Shown piece by piece: positions 16,001-24,812 of a stretch of 64,000 nt of DNA. A model generated the notes under the pieces. That model searched no databases and was not told where the DNA came from. It was given only the letters and a program-made list of their open reading frames with translations. The translations under genes and the position numbers were made by a program. How positions within the stretch are numbered: the stretch's first letter is position 1; every line of letters starts with the position of its first letter. Source of the DNA: Phocaeicola_A sp045545095 (GTDB lineage: Bacteria; Bacteroidota; Bacteroidia; Bacteroidales; Bacteroidaceae); assembly GCA_045545095.1 (NCBI GenBank), contig JAZQAG010000002.1:1-64000 (forward strand). Direction: 5' to 3'.

Positions 16001-17712
16001 AAGATGCAATTCTGTTTGATGCCAAATTGGTTGATAACAAAGTTATCGTGACAATTCCTGCAGAAGTGATTGAAACCATCACTTTTGGCGAGTTCAATAT
16101 CACAGTAAATGCTATCGGTGAAGATGGTAAGGCTATCGGTTCTGTTGACGACCCCTATGCAGAGAATATTACATTTGCATATTATGTTTACAAGACTCTT
16201 CAGTTGGTAGAATCTGTTCCTGCTGATGGTGCAACAGTAAGTGAATTGAGTACTATCAAACTGACATTCGACAATGCAATTGCAGAGATTGATGCAATGT
16301 ATGAATTCCCCTGCGTATTTGATGCTGAATGGAATAAGGTAGCAGATTTGGCTTACAGTTTCGAAGGAAACGAAGTGACTCTGACTCTGGCTGAACCTGT
16401 AACCACTAAGGGAGAATACATTGTGTATGTGCCTGCGGAAATCATCTGCGATGAGAACTGGACGTCTAACAATACTATTGAGTTGTATGTAACCGTAGGT
16501 GACGAGGCTCCTGCAGAATTGGCTATCGTCAGCGCTACTCCCGAGAATGGTGCTACTGTAGAGACTCTGACTAAGGTAGAGCTCAAGTTGAACAAGGAAG
16601 TTGGTTACCTCGACAAGACCATGTTGATTGGCGACAATGGCGAGGATGCTCACGGTGCAACTCTTACTCAGTCTGCTGATGATCCTACAGTTTATATCCT
16701 TGATTTCACTTACGATGGTCTCTTTGAGAATGTCGAACTGAAGAAGGGTGTGACCTACACAATGACTTTGACCTCTTGGGCTTCAGAGGAGGCTTGCAAC
16801 TACGGACAGGGCAAGTCTGAAAATGTAACCCTTACTTACGTTGGTAACAGTGAAGGCTTCCAGTACAGTGCCATCACATTGGAGAGCATCACTCCTGCCG
16901 AGGATTTTGTTATCTCTGACAAGTCTCAGAACAAGTTTGTTGTGAAGTTCAGCGGTCCTGTTGAACTGGTCGAGTCACTGACTTATATCAACATGGGTCA
17001 GGGCGCTACAGAGAAGTTCGAAAGCGTGGTGGCCAACGATGGCAAGACCGAATACACCTTGGCCATTGCCGAAGATGTGTTGGATGCTATCCGTGGTACA
17101 GTGAATATCGTATTTGCTGCCAATGACCTTGATGGTCTGCGCGTACAAGGAACTAATGGCGAAGGTGAGTACAGCACATTTGCTTACTATTACACAACTA
17201 CCATTGGAGTACCCGACTTGACTGTAACTCCTGATGCTGCTATTGAACAGGCTTCTTTGACTACCATTTCTATCCAGTGTGCTGAGGGTATCACTCCTTC
17301 ATGGTATGGTAACATTACGTTGACTGATGCTGATGGAAATGCTATCGCCTTGAATGATCCTGAAGCTATTATTCCTGAGGATAAGGCCAATGATTGGAAT
17401 TATGTTCCGGTTGAATGGACTGTTGCATTGAAGGAAGAACTCAAGACCATCGGTACTTATACATTGACTATTCCTGCTGGTTACTTCAATATAGGTAATA
17501 CTCAGGGTCAGATTATAGGTAGTAAAGAGACCGTGGTAGTCTTCAATATTACTGCTGAGGCTCAGAATATCAAGGGTATTACAGTGGATAGCGAAGTTAC
17601 TGTTTATAATGTGGCAGGTATAATGGTTGCCAATGGTAAGGCTTCTGAAGTATTGAAGAACCTTACTAAGGGACTCTATATCGTTAATGGTAAGAAGTAT
17701 ATTGTCAAGTAA
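13030..17712 (+). CDS. Large secreted Ig-like (Big_5/SbsA type) repeat protein
   Basis: A 1560-residue secreted protein. Residues 1-21 are a signal peptide. Residues 24-115 look lectin-like (DGEYYLYNAESECFLSHG and repeated Y/F-rich strands). Residues about 198-350 look like a carbohydrate-binding jelly roll (WTYTQVRGQGG, NWVLFNNFTL). From about residue 352 there are repeated Ig-like units with the SbsA/Big_5 opening (SATPENGATV, ESVPADGATV, SIDPENGSNV, at about 820, 1059 and 1166) followed by LTF-type strands; more diverged units start near 352, 703, 940 and 1284. The final 55 residues (VYNVAGIMVANG, LTKGLYIVNGKKYIVK) resemble a C-terminal sorting domain. It stands alone between its own promoter and terminator. 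A surface adhesin or glycan-binding role is inferred; no enzyme motif is seen. Confidence 0.82.
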   Translation: MKKGLLMMAAFLLGFAVKGVAQADGEYYLYNAESECFLSHGDSWGTRAVVDKYGSPVLWTSTEGSLKFLDNKLCLFETGDNFFFTDNASTGFSFEETTDGYYLKSTQSGSYVMLTAGNFLQQALMPTAEQTAAAVWQLKTKAERDEMVAGYVNENYANVAKAAGLNVSAEDFLKVLATATTTDMTSSIGTARFAGSAGDWTYTQVRGQGGQPKYGTDFCELWQATGNYTQTVTGLPAGIYKVTVNGFERAAGNADCMTLGDSGYEISTTALIANGEQVAFKSWYSGQTGGNNPNGTDEAIAKFNEGKYLNEVYTYVGADGQLALTVDKHAHVGNNWVLFNNFTLTRYDIFAPIELSPSAEEVANKLEVITLRFTEEVDVNDELKAVLTSKETGDKVEGILSYDYDDYTKVLITLSTPVNTAGEYQLTIPAGAIFAVEDETKTTEELTYTYKVDPDYWNPEWVMEISGTSQLTPVQLIAGRKYSFSDMYVYMTYTAAEDGRLYFTNLDDHSVDLSRCDDTWYNMGDLAKADDGRRWIGVQAGQTVYMNDYGFGARLYQVSFEAGLPYDALEYTGSFPVDNGQYSKSTEAPESYETGAVEFYFSTKVNRDELKVYVVLPTKDNKKIEITEDVTLYDGFITWGQQPAYLAVMLSEIIDDIKSENDLKAGDAIKVVLENVQDLNAAANALKEPLTLNLTLAATVCTSINPDPSYGVDSIPAELSLRFDGAVSCANGKGWIIDTKSGAEQEFAIENFTTEELETWSGIVHEGTLTLPEATIELTSKKFAIRLEGLVDEAGNVISYGNEVGKFIIDYAIRDDNFNYVSIDPENGSNVTSMKSIKLTFGEKVYLAPDAEAPYFWTDDAEITGTMAVDPADEKSVIITWNKEVTAAGDYYPTIPKGAIYNSKFDASKEDYGLADGASYNPYISLEYYIAADVSATTVASITPASYGETYQPVNNLPAEVVIEFNGNVKEVVNAYGERAMWSTRSAEVPEDAILFDAKLVDNKVIVTIPAEVIETITFGEFNITVNAIGEDGKAIGSVDDPYAENITFAYYVYKTLQLVESVPADGATVSELSTIKLTFDNAIAEIDAMYEFPCVFDAEWNKVADLAYSFEGNEVTLTLAEPVTTKGEYIVYVPAEIICDENWTSNNTIELYVTVGDEAPAELAIVSATPENGATVETLTKVELKLNKEVGYLDKTMLIGDNGEDAHGATLTQSADDPTVYILDFTYDGLFENVELKKGVTYTMTLTSWASEEACNYGQGKSENVTLTYVGNSEGFQYSAITLESITPAEDFVISDKSQNKFVVKFSGPVELVESLTYINMGQGATEKFESVVANDGKTEYTLAIAEDVLDAIRGTVNIVFAANDLDGLRVQGTNGEGEYSTFAYYYTTTIGVPDLTVTPDAAIEQASLTTISIQCAEGITPSWYGNITLTDADGNAIALNDPEAIIPEDKANDWNYVPVEWTVALKEELKTIGTYTLTIPAGYFNIGNTQGQIIGSKETVVVFNITAEAQNIKGITVDSEVTVYNVAGIMVANGKASEVLKNLTKGLYIVNGKKYIVK

Positions 17713-17745
17713 TTGATAGATATATTTATTGAGAATTTTATAATA

Positions 17746-17784
17746 GGGAGGGGTATCTGCTGATATCCCTCCCTTTATTTATTT
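17746..17784 (+). terminator. Intrinsic terminator of the 1560-residue protein gene
   Basis: A 12-bp stem (17746-17757 GGGAGGGGTATC, 17762-17773 GATATCCCTCCC, one G-U pair) with a 4-base loop is followed by TTTATTTATTT, about 34 bases after the stop codon. Confidence 0.8.
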
Positions 17785-17841
17785 CATGGATTTGATGCAT
17801 AAAGATGGGTATTATTGTGTTTAGAATTATTCATTTTTTTC

Positions 17842-17849
17842 TATATTTG
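17842..17849 (+). promoter_or_regulatory. -7 promoter element for the surface-protein/pectin run
   Basis: TATATTTG matches the TAnnTTTG element exactly. The -33 side is poor (TTG at 17815-17817, spacing too long). It lies 14 bases before the first possible ATG and 26 before the preferred one at 17876. Confidence 0.5.
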
Positions 17850-17875
17850 CAGCCTGAAACAGAATGAATGGTAAT

Positions 17876-20800
17876 ATGAAAAGGATTAAAATCGGTAGTG
17901 TTATCTTGGCCTATATGATGGTCTTTGTTAACATGGCAGTTCAAGCACAGGTAGATATCTATGGTTTCTCAACAAATATAGATAATGAGAAATTGTCAGG
18001 TTTGGTTAAGTTCAGTAGTACGGATCCTGCCAATTCCATGGAACGTATAAAAACAGCAGAAGAGTGGGCTACAGCTGGCGCTTGGGGAGGAGATGCCTAT
18101 TATGCAATACTTTCTTATGCCACTTACCCCAAAGGGCTATATACAATTGATGTGAAGACGGGTGAAACTGCTCGTGTGGCAGATTATATGTATAATGAGA
18201 ATGTACGTGCTGCCATAGAGATGAGCTATGATTTCACTACGGAGACCATGTATATGATAACCGTGTCGGACGAAGATGAGTACTGTACAGCTTTTGGTAC
18301 TATCAACCTGAGGACAGGTGAACAGAAGATTATCAATCCGAATATGGGGCAGTATGTCGTGGCTATGGCTATCAACAAGAACGGTCGTGTATATGGCATC
18401 AATGATGCCGGCTTCTTGGTGTCCATCAATAAGACTACGGGTAAATGTACCAACCGATACAGTCTGGAAGTCTATCCTTGGCGCAAGCAGTCTATGGAAT
18501 TCGACAGAAAGAATGGAGACCTCTATTGGGCCTATTGTGATACCGATGACTTTGGTTATTTGAAAAAAATAAAAGTTAATACGGGTACTGTGACAGATTT
18601 GGGCTATATAGGAGGTGAAAACAAGGAACAGGTAATGGGGCTTTATATACCTTACAGCCAGTGTGAAGATGGTGCTCCACATAAGGTGACAGGGTTGACG
18701 TTGGCTCCTGCTGCTGATGGTGCGCTTAAAGCTACGCTCTGTTGGCATTGCCCTATGACAACTTATGTGGGCGAGGATCTTGCTGATATAACCAAAGTAG
18801 AAATTTATCGTAACGAATCATTGGTCGCTACGTTGACAGAGGGAGTGGCTCCTGGAACCTCAATGACATGGACCGATAGTATTGATAGCAGTCAGGAGTG
18901 TATATATAAGATTATACCTTATAATAATATAGGCTCAGGTCTTCCTGCTACTATCTCGGCTTTTGTTGGACGTGATGTTCCATCTTCAGCAACTATAGCA
19001 AGTGTCACTCGTGAGGGGAACAATGCTATACGTTTGGCCTGGCATCCTGTGACAACAAGTGCCAACAAAGGGTATCTGGATTTGTCCACTCTCGTATATA
19101 AGGTGACCCGGACGAATGATGGCACAGTGTTGGCTGAGAATTTGACAGATACGACCTTTGCTGATACCGGTATTACAGAGTTGGGGCGTTATCAGTATGC
19201 TGTGACTGTATCCAATGCAGATGGTGAGGGCGAAGCGGTTCAGACGGGTTATATTGTGAATGGTCCGGCAAGGGAACTCCCCCTGATTGTTGATTTCACC
19301 AATGAAACCGAGAGCCAGTTGTGGAGTATTGCCGATGCCGATGCTGACGGACAAACCTATTTCTGGCAGTACAATCCGAACTTTAAGGATCAGGGATTCT
19401 TCTACTATCAGTGTGAATATGCCCCTGCGGGCCATGCTGATGATTGGGTCCTTTCACCCAAATATCTCTTCGAGGCAGGCAAGGCTTATAAAGCACTCGT
19501 CACTGCACGCCCTTGTAACATTTACCGGCCGGAGAAGATGATGCTCTATCTGGTGAAGGATTATGACCTCAGTACTGCGGTCAGTCTGAGTGATACCATC
19601 TTTGTTGATGGCGAAGAGGATGCTTCGGGCGAGACTATCATGAGCCAGTTCCGTGTGAACATAACTCCTTTGGAAGAGTCGGGAGAGTATTCGTTTGCTG
19701 TCCGTTGTGTTAGCGATTTCACAGAGGCATATTGGTTGGCCTTATCCCATGTGGAAGTCTCAGAAAATCAGGAAGGACATATTCGTGGTGATGTGTATGA
19801 CAACGAACTGAATCCCGTGGAAGGTGTTATCGTCAGTTTGGAAGGTACGGATTACAGGGCAGTGACCGATGTACGCGGACAGTTTGAAATCAAAAATGTA
19901 TCTGAAGGAACCTATAATACCATACAGACAAAATTAGGCTACTTCACCGTACCGCAAAGTGTGACGGTAAAAGGTCTGACAACGGTGAATGTAGAGTTGG
20001 ATGTGGTGAAAAGAAAGGAGTATAGTTATCAGGGTACTGTCCGGAACGAATATGGCGAGCCGCTCCCTGATGCAACAGTAAATATTGGTGGATACAATAC
20101 CTATACAGTTCTGACGGATGGGAATGGAAATTATCGGATAGATGGTATTTATGAATTGTCAGAAGGGGAAACCAGGTACAAGGTTGAAGCATACAAGAAT
20201 TTCTATCAGACAGTAACTGAGAATTTTAATCCTGCAGAGGCAAATGGATTCTTGATGACAAGGAACTTTACGTTGAACGATAGCATTCTTCCACCGGCTT
20301 ATGCATCGGTACTTCTGACAGAAGGAGAAGAGACAGCCATAGTCAGCTGGAGCGCACCGGCTATAGAGAAGTCCGTGAAATTACATAGCGATGCCCCCTC
20401 ATATACCTTTGGAACAGAAGAGGGGGAGGCCGGTACACTCATTGGCCTGGTTTGTCGTGAAGGGATGATTATCGACAGTTTGCAGTGGTGGACCTTCTGC
20501 GATTCGGCCACACTGAATGTGGTCATCTTGGCATTGAACGAGCGGGGACGCCTGAACGGAAAGGAACTCTATCGTGATGATGAGGCTCCAAACAATCCCT
20601 ATGATCTGACCACCTATCGTTTGCCTGCTCCAGTATATGCTCCTCATGGATGTTTCATTGGTATCAGTGTGGATAGAGGAAACTTGTCAATGATAACTAC
20701 TGCCAGCACAGAAGGGTATCCATTTGTTCCCATGACCAATGCTTATATTGAGGATTTGGCCGTTTCGCTCAAGTTGGAATATGTAGAGGGCTTGGGCAGT

Positions 20801-21277
20801 GACTATGAAGAAAATTTCTACATGAACTACAGTGGCCGTCAGGTGGCAGGCACGGGCGCACCGACTGTGACCTATAATGTTGTGAATACGACAGATGGTG
20901 CAGAATTGTATAGTGCTGTAGGAACTAATTTTGTATATGCCGACCCTGTATGGGCCAATTTGGATAAGGGAGATTACCAATATGTTATCGAGGCAGTCTA
21001 TCGCAATGGAGAGAAGACCCGCTTGTTGACAGATATGATAACCAAAACAACCCCTTCAAATATTTCGGTCCTTCAGACAGAATCAAATGTCAGATTGGAA
21101 GGCTCTACTCTGTTGATTGATGCTGAGGCCGTACAGGTCATTTCAGTGAATGGTGAACAGGTTGCTGGCGGAGTTGGGCTTAACCGTATAGATACTGCAG
21201 GCTGGGTCACAGGTATCTATCTGGTCCGCACTTTGAGAGATAGCCAATGGGAAACAACTAAGGTGCTGGTTCAATAA
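17876..21277 (+). CDS. Modular secreted surface protein (choice-of-anchor J, carboxypeptidase-regulatory-like, Fn3-like)
   Basis: A secreted protein of 1133 residues from the ATG at 17876; an in-frame ATG at 17864 would sit almost at the transcript start. The signal peptide ends MAVQAQ. An N-terminal half with repeated Y- and G-rich strands may be a propeller (about 25-270). Two Fn3-like units follow (about 275-465), then a choice-of-anchor J type jelly roll (about 469-630, LPLIVDFTNETES, DDWVLSPKYLF). Two carboxypeptidase-regulatory-like beta domains begin near 635 (GDVYDNELNPVEGVIVSL) and 715 (GTVRNEYGEPLPDATVNIGG). The C-terminus (VISVNGEQVAGG, GWVTGIYLVRTLR) resembles a sorting tail. Likely a cell-surface binding protein; no catalytic motif is seen. 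It leads a plus-strand run into the Omp28-like and pectin enzymes. Confidence 0.8.
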   Translation: MKRIKIGSVILAYMMVFVNMAVQAQVDIYGFSTNIDNEKLSGLVKFSSTDPANSMERIKTAEEWATAGAWGGDAYYAILSYATYPKGLYTIDVKTGETARVADYMYNENVRAAIEMSYDFTTETMYMITVSDEDEYCTAFGTINLRTGEQKIINPNMGQYVVAMAINKNGRVYGINDAGFLVSINKTTGKCTNRYSLEVYPWRKQSMEFDRKNGDLYWAYCDTDDFGYLKKIKVNTGTVTDLGYIGGENKEQVMGLYIPYSQCEDGAPHKVTGLTLAPAADGALKATLCWHCPMTTYVGEDLADITKVEIYRNESLVATLTEGVAPGTSMTWTDSIDSSQECIYKIIPYNNIGSGLPATISAFVGRDVPSSATIASVTREGNNAIRLAWHPVTTSANKGYLDLSTLVYKVTRTNDGTVLAENLTDTTFADTGITELGRYQYAVTVSNADGEGEAVQTGYIVNGPARELPLIVDFTNETESQLWSIADADADGQTYFWQYNPNFKDQGFFYYQCEYAPAGHADDWVLSPKYLFEAGKAYKALVTARPCNIYRPEKMMLYLVKDYDLSTAVSLSDTIFVDGEEDASGETIMSQFRVNITPLEESGEYSFAVRCVSDFTEAYWLALSHVEVSENQEGHIRGDVYDNELNPVEGVIVSLEGTDYRAVTDVRGQFEIKNVSEGTYNTIQTKLGYFTVPQSVTVKGLTTVNVELDVVKRKEYSYQGTVRNEYGEPLPDATVNIGGYNTYTVLTDGNGNYRIDGIYELSEGETRYKVEAYKNFYQTVTENFNPAEANGFLMTRNFTLNDSILPPAYASVLLTEGEETAIVSWSAPAIEKSVKLHSDAPSYTFGTEEGEAGTLIGLVCREGMIIDSLQWWTFCDSATLNVVILALNERGRLNGKELYRDDEAPNNPYDLTTYRLPAPVYAPHGCFIGISVDRGNLSMITTASTEGYPFVPMTNAYIEDLAVSLKLEYVEGLGSDYEENFYMNYSGRQVAGTGAPTVTYNVVNTTDGAELYSAVGTNFVYADPVWANLDKGDYQYVIEAVYRNGEKTRLLTDMITKTTPSNISVLQTESNVRLEGSTLLIDAEAVQVISVNGEQVAGGVGLNRIDTAGWVTGIYLVRTLRDSQWETTKVLVQ

Positions 21278-21355
21278 TAGACCCCAAAAACAGCGTCATT
21301 TGGTCGTTGTATATATAAATGGTAATCGATTCGTACGTTGTAAAAGATAAAGAAT

Positions 21356-23212
21356 ATGAAGAAGAAAATATATATTATTAATCTGTTGTTGGCATGTATC
21401 ACATGCACCCTGCATGCGCAGGACACACTCTTTGTTTGTGACTTTGAGGGTGGTATTCCCGAAACATTCGCCCGCTATGACTGTGATGCCAATGAACCGT
21501 CACGTAGTATGAAACGCTATGGTCTGGAGAAAGGTATGGCATGGGCGGCTTATGTAGAGGGCGGAAACACGGTTGCTGTCAGTGGCTCGTGGTACAAGGA
21601 AGTGGCACAGTCTGATGACTGGTTGGTGACTCCAGCTATTCATGTGGCCGATGCCAGAGCTATCCTTTCATGGAGAGCTTGTGCCATTGATGCCGAACAT
21701 CCTGATGGCTATAGTGTCTATATCTCTGATAAGGGTAATCGTCCCGAGGACTTTACCGATGCTCCCGTATTGACTGTTTCTGCTGAGACTGCAAGTTGGC
21801 AGGAACGCTTCTTGCCGTTGGAGTTGTATGCCGGGAAAGATGTCTATGTGGCTTTTGTCAATAACAGCACCAATTGCAACCTGTTGATGGTGGATGATTT
21901 GGCTGTTACTACCCGCGAACATACTTTCAGTTTTATCAATCTGACTCCCGAGGCTGTGACGGTAGCTGGTGGTGTACAGGTGACGGGTACTATCACTTCA
22001 TCGGGTTTCTTGCCCGTAGAAGGATACAGGTTGGAACTGACCTATGGAGGGCAGACTTATATCATAGACCATAGTGCAGAAAGCATTGCACCGGATTCCA
22101 TAGTGACTGTCACTTTTGACACTCCTATCAATGTCAATCAGGATACCACGGAAGACTATACACTCGTAATCAGCAGTATGGATGGGGAAGATACAGATAC
22201 CATTCAGGGAAGTATCACCTGCTTCGAACGTACCGTTCTCATTGAGGAGGGTACAGGTACTTGGTGTATGTGGTGCCCGCGTGGCCAATATGGATTACAA
22301 CAACTGCATAAGAAACGCCCCGGCGAATTTATCGATATAGCCGTACATGTGAGTGACGAGATGATGGTGGCAGATTATGCCATGAGTCTCTATGCTCCTT
22401 TCTTTTATAAATATGGTTTGCCTTCATGCGTGATGGACCGTAAAGTCTCGCAAGTGGGCGATCCCTACATTGGGGTTGAAGAGATGCTGGACAAGGCACG
22501 TGCACAAGGGGCGATAGGTAAGATTACTGATTTGGTGGCAACAACAAGCACACAGCAGCAGGGAATTTATGTCAGTACCACTTGTGAATTCGGTAAAGCG
22601 ATAGAGGAGGGTATGTATAGTCTCTTTTTCGTTCTCGTTGAGGACAGTGTGACAGGCTATGCGCAATCCAATGCTTATTCGGGCAGTAGCGATGCCATGG
22701 GAGGATTGGATCTTTTGCCTGATCCCATACCTGCTGGTGAATATTATTTTGCCAATGTGGGACGTGCTGTGTTCACTAGTACAGATAGGACAGGACGTAG
22801 CCTTACTTTGGCTTCCCATGCAGAACGTCATACTGCCATATCTGCAGAATATGAATTTGGATATCCGGAGATTCTTAAGGAGAGTAATTTGGATTATTGC
22901 AAAATCGTAGGAATGATTATAGATAATCAGACAGGAGAGGTTGTCAATGCTGCAGAAGGAAAATTTCTGGTTGCCATCAGTGTTGATGAAATGGAAGCTG
23001 TAGCCCCCATCCGTCTGCAGACAAGCAGATTGGTAGCAACTTCACCTCTTCGCCAAGTGGAAGTGTGGAGTCTTGGCGGACAATTGTTGCATCGGGCTAC
23101 TCCGGATATGGATTCTTATACATTGCCGCAAATGGATGCCATGGGGAGACCCATTATCATCAAAGCCATGACGGATGAATCGGCCGTTACATTCAAGTCG
23201 GTATGTAGATAG
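21356..23212 (+). CDS. Secreted protein with jelly-roll and Omp28/thioredoxin-like domain
   Basis: A 618-residue secreted protein with signal peptide 1-22 (TCTLHAQ). Residues about 23-185 form a choice-of-anchor J/cleaved-adhesin type domain (FVCDFEGGIPETFARYD, DDWLVTPAIHV, LLMVDDLAVTT). An immunoglobulin-like segment follows. From about residue 290 the Omp28-like thioredoxin fold begins with LIEEGTGTWCMWCPRG; C304 and C307 form a CxxC pair. The C-terminus (VEVWSLGGQLLHRATP) resembles a sorting tail. The 78-base gap to the preceding gene contains no clear promoter. Redox or disulfide activity at the cell surface is possible but not proven. Confidence 0.78.
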   Translation: MKKKIYIINLLLACITCTLHAQDTLFVCDFEGGIPETFARYDCDANEPSRSMKRYGLEKGMAWAAYVEGGNTVAVSGSWYKEVAQSDDWLVTPAIHVADARAILSWRACAIDAEHPDGYSVYISDKGNRPEDFTDAPVLTVSAETASWQERFLPLELYAGKDVYVAFVNNSTNCNLLMVDDLAVTTREHTFSFINLTPEAVTVAGGVQVTGTITSSGFLPVEGYRLELTYGGQTYIIDHSAESIAPDSIVTVTFDTPINVNQDTTEDYTLVISSMDGEDTDTIQGSITCFERTVLIEEGTGTWCMWCPRGQYGLQQLHKKRPGEFIDIAVHVSDEMMVADYAMSLYAPFFYKYGLPSCVMDRKVSQVGDPYIGVEEMLDKARAQGAIGKITDLVATTSTQQQGIYVSTTCEFGKAIEEGMYSLFFVLVEDSVTGYAQSNAYSGSSDAMGGLDLLPDPIPAGEYYFANVGRAVFTSTDRTGRSLTLASHAERHTAISAEYEFGYPEILKESNLDYCKIVGMIIDNQTGEVVNAAEGKFLVAISVDEMEAVAPIRLQTSRLVATSPLRQVEVWSLGGQLLHRATPDMDSYTLPQMDAMGRPIIIKAMTDESAVTFKSVCR

Positions 23213-23248
23213 TATATATAATAAGGTATATATAATTAAGGTATAGCG

Positions 23249-24793
23249 ATGAAAAAAACTCTTCTTCTTACGCTTTTCTTGATGGCCTTGTCGTTAGTCG
23301 GTGTACAATCCGCTATTGTCGTACCATGGAAGAATGGTGCTTTGCGAGTGAGTGATAATCACCGCTATCTGGTACACGAGAATGGAATGCCATTCTTTTG
23401 GTTAGGTGATACCGGTTGGCTGATGCCCGAACGGCTTGATCGGGATGAAGTGAACTTTTATCTCAGCCGTTGTGCCGAGGCCGGATTCAATGTCGTACAG
23501 GTACAGACGGTCAACGGAGTGCCAGCCTACAATGTTTATGGGCAGTCGTCGCATCCTTTCGGTTATGAATTCACCCATATTGACCGCCCGGGTATATATG
23601 GCTATTGGGACCACATGGATTATATCGTAGAGACGGCCGAGCGTAATGGCCTGTATATAGGTATGGTCTGTATATGGGGCGGTCTGGTGAAAAGTGGCCG
23701 GATGACTGAAGAAGAAGCTGTCAGGTATGGCACCTTCTTGGCCAATCGCTATAAAGATAATCCGAACATCGTCTGGATTATAGGTGGAGATATACAAGGT
23801 AATATTAAACAGGAAGTTTGGGAAACATTGGCTCGGACCATCCGTCGTATTGACAGTAACCATTTGATGACCTTTCATCCGCGTGGACGTACCTGCTCAT
23901 CCCAGTTTTTCCCTACAGCTGAATGGATAGATTTCCACATGTTCCAGAGTGGTCATCGCCGATATGACCAGCGTATGGGCAACAAGGATTATCCCATCCC
24001 TGATCGGACCGAGGAGGACAGTTGGCGATATGTGGCACAATCTTTGGCGGTGAATCCATTGAAGCCAGTACTTGATGGTGAACCTTCCTATGAGAACATA
24101 CCCCAAGGGCTTCATCATGATACAGAGCCTCGTTGGTCGGCAGCAGATGTCCGTCGTTATGCCTATTGGTCCGTATTTGCCGGCTCTTGTGGCCATACCT
24201 ACGGATGTAATGATATCATGCAGTTCTATCGTCCGGGTTATTCGCCTGCCTATTATGCCGATACTCCTTGGTGGGAGGCCCTTGACTTTCCTGGTTTCAA
24301 TCAGATGAAGCATCTGAAGGAACTTATGCTCACCTTTCCTTATGAAGAGCGTGTGCCTGACCAGTCTGTGATAGCAGCCAGTGACGATTTGCAGGCCCAG
24401 TGTGATGCCCTCCCTGTTGTCAGAGTGCCACAGGAGCAACTTCCTCCGTCAGGTACTATCGTTCCGGCAGACTCCTCGTTAGTTGTCAAGAAGTACAACC
24501 GCCTGGTAGCCACCCGGGGCGATGATTACTTGTTGGTTTACAACTACACCGGGCGTCCAATGCAGGTAGATTTGCGTAAGATATCCGGTCGGGCGAAGAA
24601 GGCTTGGTGGTATAGCCCCGTGACGGGCAAGTTCAGTTATATCGGTGAATATGAAAATCGGGTGACAGAATTTCTTCCGGTGGAGAAGGGGATAGGTAAG
24701 GATGTTGTGCTGGTCGTGACGGATGCTCGGGCGGATTATATCTCCTCTGCTCATCGTGGGGTGATGGAGGGACAACAAGATTTTGTAGAATAA
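23249..24793 (+). CDS. GH140 apiosidase-like glycoside hydrolase (DUF4038)
   Basis: A secreted enzyme of 514 residues with a signal peptide at 1-21. The DUF4038/GH140 barrel is clear: FFWLGDTGWLMPERL, NVVQVQTVNGVPAYN, NPNIVWIIGGDIQ with candidate acid/base D181, and KPVLDGEPSYEN with candidate nucleophile E278. A C-terminal domain from about 420 (YLLVYNYTGRPMQVDLRKISG, AWWYSPVTGKF) matches the small collagen-binding-like beta domain usual in this family. Characterised GH140 enzymes cleave apiose in rhamnogalacturonan II side chains, so a pectin side-chain role is predicted. It lies 36 bases after the Omp28-like gene and 19 before the PL10-GH43 gene. Confidence 0.86.
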   Translation: MKKTLLLTLFLMALSLVGVQSAIVVPWKNGALRVSDNHRYLVHENGMPFFWLGDTGWLMPERLDRDEVNFYLSRCAEAGFNVVQVQTVNGVPAYNVYGQSSHPFGYEFTHIDRPGIYGYWDHMDYIVETAERNGLYIGMVCIWGGLVKSGRMTEEEAVRYGTFLANRYKDNPNIVWIIGGDIQGNIKQEVWETLARTIRRIDSNHLMTFHPRGRTCSSQFFPTAEWIDFHMFQSGHRRYDQRMGNKDYPIPDRTEEDSWRYVAQSLAVNPLKPVLDGEPSYENIPQGLHHDTEPRWSAADVRRYAYWSVFAGSCGHTYGCNDIMQFYRPGYSPAYYADTPWWEALDFPGFNQMKHLKELMLTFPYEERVPDQSVIAASDDLQAQCDALPVVRVPQEQLPPSGTIVPADSSLVVKKYNRLVATRGDDYLLVYNYTGRPMQVDLRKISGRAKKAWWYSPVTGKFSYIGEYENRVTEFLPVEKGIGKDVVLVVTDARADYISSAHRGVMEGQQDFVE

Positions 24794-24812
24794 TAACTAA
24801 TTATAGAAGAAT

